From Nitrospinota bacterium (GTDB taxonomy: Bacteria > Nitrospinota > Nitrospinia > UBA9942 > JAHJSF01), in assembly GCA_018830405.1 (NCBI GenBank), contig JAHJSF010000019.1, forward strand, positions 1 through 6,553: DNA of 6,553 bases, in the 5' to 3' direction. This document shows positions 6,119-6,553 of this stretch, piece after piece. Made by a program: the position numbers and the translations under genes. Positions within the stretch are counted from its first letter, which is position 1; every line of letters starts with the position of its first letter. The notes beneath the pieces were generated by a model. It saw nothing but the letters and a program-made list of their open reading frames with translations. It made no database searches and was not told the origin of the DNA.

Positions 6119-6472
6119 ATGAAGAGAACAATGCTGCTCAGCAAGATATATCGGGCTGTTGTAACAGAGGCCAATAAGGAATATGAGGGGAGTATCGAGA
6201 TAGATAAGGAACTCCTTGAGGCCGCCGGCATGCTCACCTATGAACAGGTGCAGATATATAACGTTACCAACGGCAATAGATTTGAGACATATATAATCGA
6301 AGGGAAACCGGGGAGCGGAACCATAGGGGTAAAGGGGGCAGCTGCCAGGCTGGTAGCTGTTGGAGATATCTTGATTATAGCCACTTACGCTGTTATGGAG
6401 CTAAGCGAGGCGGAGAATACGAAACCTACGGTCGTATACGTAGACGGAAATAATAAACGGATTAATAAATAA
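6119..6472 (+). CDS. panD: Aspartate 1-decarboxylase proenzyme
   Basis: The enzyme decarboxylates L-aspartate to beta-alanine, the second substrate of PanC. It is made as an inactive chain that cuts itself at Gly-Ser, turning the serine into the catalytic pyruvoyl group. The 117 residues cover the whole family fold. Visible landmarks are SKI with Lys9, the cleavage pair Gly24-Ser25 in YEGSI, NGNRFETY with Arg54, Thr57 and Tyr58 (51-58), GSGTI (65-69) and GAAARL (73-78), then GDILII. Two usually conserved positions differ: residue 11 is Tyr (TAT) where SKIHRA is normal, and residue 72 is Lys (AAG) where NGAAAR is normal. Cleavage residues are intact, so activity is still likely. A probable insertion sequence begins 2 bases after its stop. 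Confidence 0.95.
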   Translation: MKRTMLLSKIYRAVVTEANKEYEGSIEIDKELLEAAGMLTYEQVQIYNVTNGNRFETYIIEGKPGSGTIGVKGAAARLVAVGDILIIATYAVMELSEAENTKPTVVYVDGNNKRINK

Positions 6473-6473
6473 A

Positions 6474-6553
6474 GGGTCATGACTAGAACAGCACATTAAA
6501 ATATATGCTAATGTCTAGCTATGACAGTAAAAAACAGGTATGCAAAACGTTCG
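6474..6553 (+). mobile_element. Possible left end of an IS1595-like insertion sequence (truncated by the window)
   Basis: The bases GGGTCATGACTAGAACAGCA start 2 bases after the panD stop and have the look of a terminal inverted repeat beginning with GG. An open frame resembling the start of an IS1595-family transposase begins 47 bases further in, a normal distance for a compact IS. An imperfect inverted pair (6476-6486 with 6515-6525, 9 of 11 bases) lies between terminus and gene. If the family is right, the target duplication is normally 8 bases, predicting TAAATAAA (6466-6473), which includes the panD stop. The right end is outside the window, so the boundary is inferred. Confidence 0.4.
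6521..6553 (+). CDS. Possible transposase N-terminus, IS1595-like (partial)
   Basis: The frame from ATG 6521 is open to the edge and reads MTVKNRYAKRS. Transposases of the IS1595 family (ISSod11-like group) commonly begin with a short 'M(K)NRYxxRSxISExKFR' segment, as I recall it, and the visible NRY..RS fits. Only 11 residues are available and no clear Shine-Dalgarno is present. An alternative start, ATG at 6511, opens a different frame (MSSYDSKKQVCKTF) with no recognisable similarity. The assignment is suggestive only. Confidence 0.4.
   Translation, partial: MTVKNRYAKRS

Noticed and set aside
5959-6237. 92-codon minus-strand frame across the gap and the start of panD
   Set aside because: Half is antisense to panD. 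The remainder reflects the low stop density of the GC-rich gap, and there is no ribosome binding site or similarity I can see.
6473-6553. Rho-independent terminator after panD
   Set aside because: The inverted pair found here has mismatches, a long AT-rich interior and no following T-run. It fits an IS end better.

Overview
The window suggests a Gram-negative bacterium of roughly balanced base composition. The evidence is a LolCDE/MacB-like ABC system next to a gene whose product has a signal peptide and looks like an outer-membrane beta-barrel. Codon use favours ATA, AGG/AGA, CCC and GGG. The style recalls environmental Desulfobacterota ('deltaproteobacterial') genomes, but the taxonomy is only a guess.

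Two divergent gene sets share an intergenic region of about 370 bases (3897-4265). The left set is on the minus strand and reads, in order of transcription: FtsX/LolC-E-type permease A (3896-2676), FtsX/LolC-E-type permease B (2665-1430), a MacB/LolD-type ATPase (1419-739), and a secreted, probably beta-barrel protein that starts with GTG at 734 and runs off the left edge. Gaps of 4-10 bases and Shine-Dalgarno sequences overlapping upstream stop codons indicate one operon. The likely product is an inner-membrane ABC machine that extracts a lipoprotein, lipid or other envelope substrate, together with an outer-membrane partner.

The right set is on the plus strand and is the pantothenate pathway: panB (4266-5102, TTG start), panC (5110-5943) and panD (6119-6472). 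PanB makes ketopantoate, PanD makes beta-alanine from aspartate, and PanC ligates pantoate to beta-alanine. Ketopantoate reductase is not in the window. The 175-base panC-panD gap is not typical spacer. It holds an open frame (5936-6112) that overlaps the end of panC by 8 bases and stops 6 bases before panD. It encodes a basic, alanine/arginine-rich peptide I do not recognise. PanD keeps its Gly24-Ser25 self-cleavage site and Tyr58 but has Tyr and Lys at two positions that are usually His and Asn.

Immediately after the panD stop, the last 80 bases look like the left end of an insertion sequence. A GGGTCATGAC... terminus is followed by a reading frame beginning MTVKNRYAKRS, which resembles the N-terminus of IS1595-family transposases. 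No terminator, tRNA, rRNA or CRISPR array is visible. Most of the window is conventional. The points most worth a second look are the panC-panD mini-ORF, the atypical PanD residues, the probable IS abutting panD, and the ABC/beta-barrel operon.
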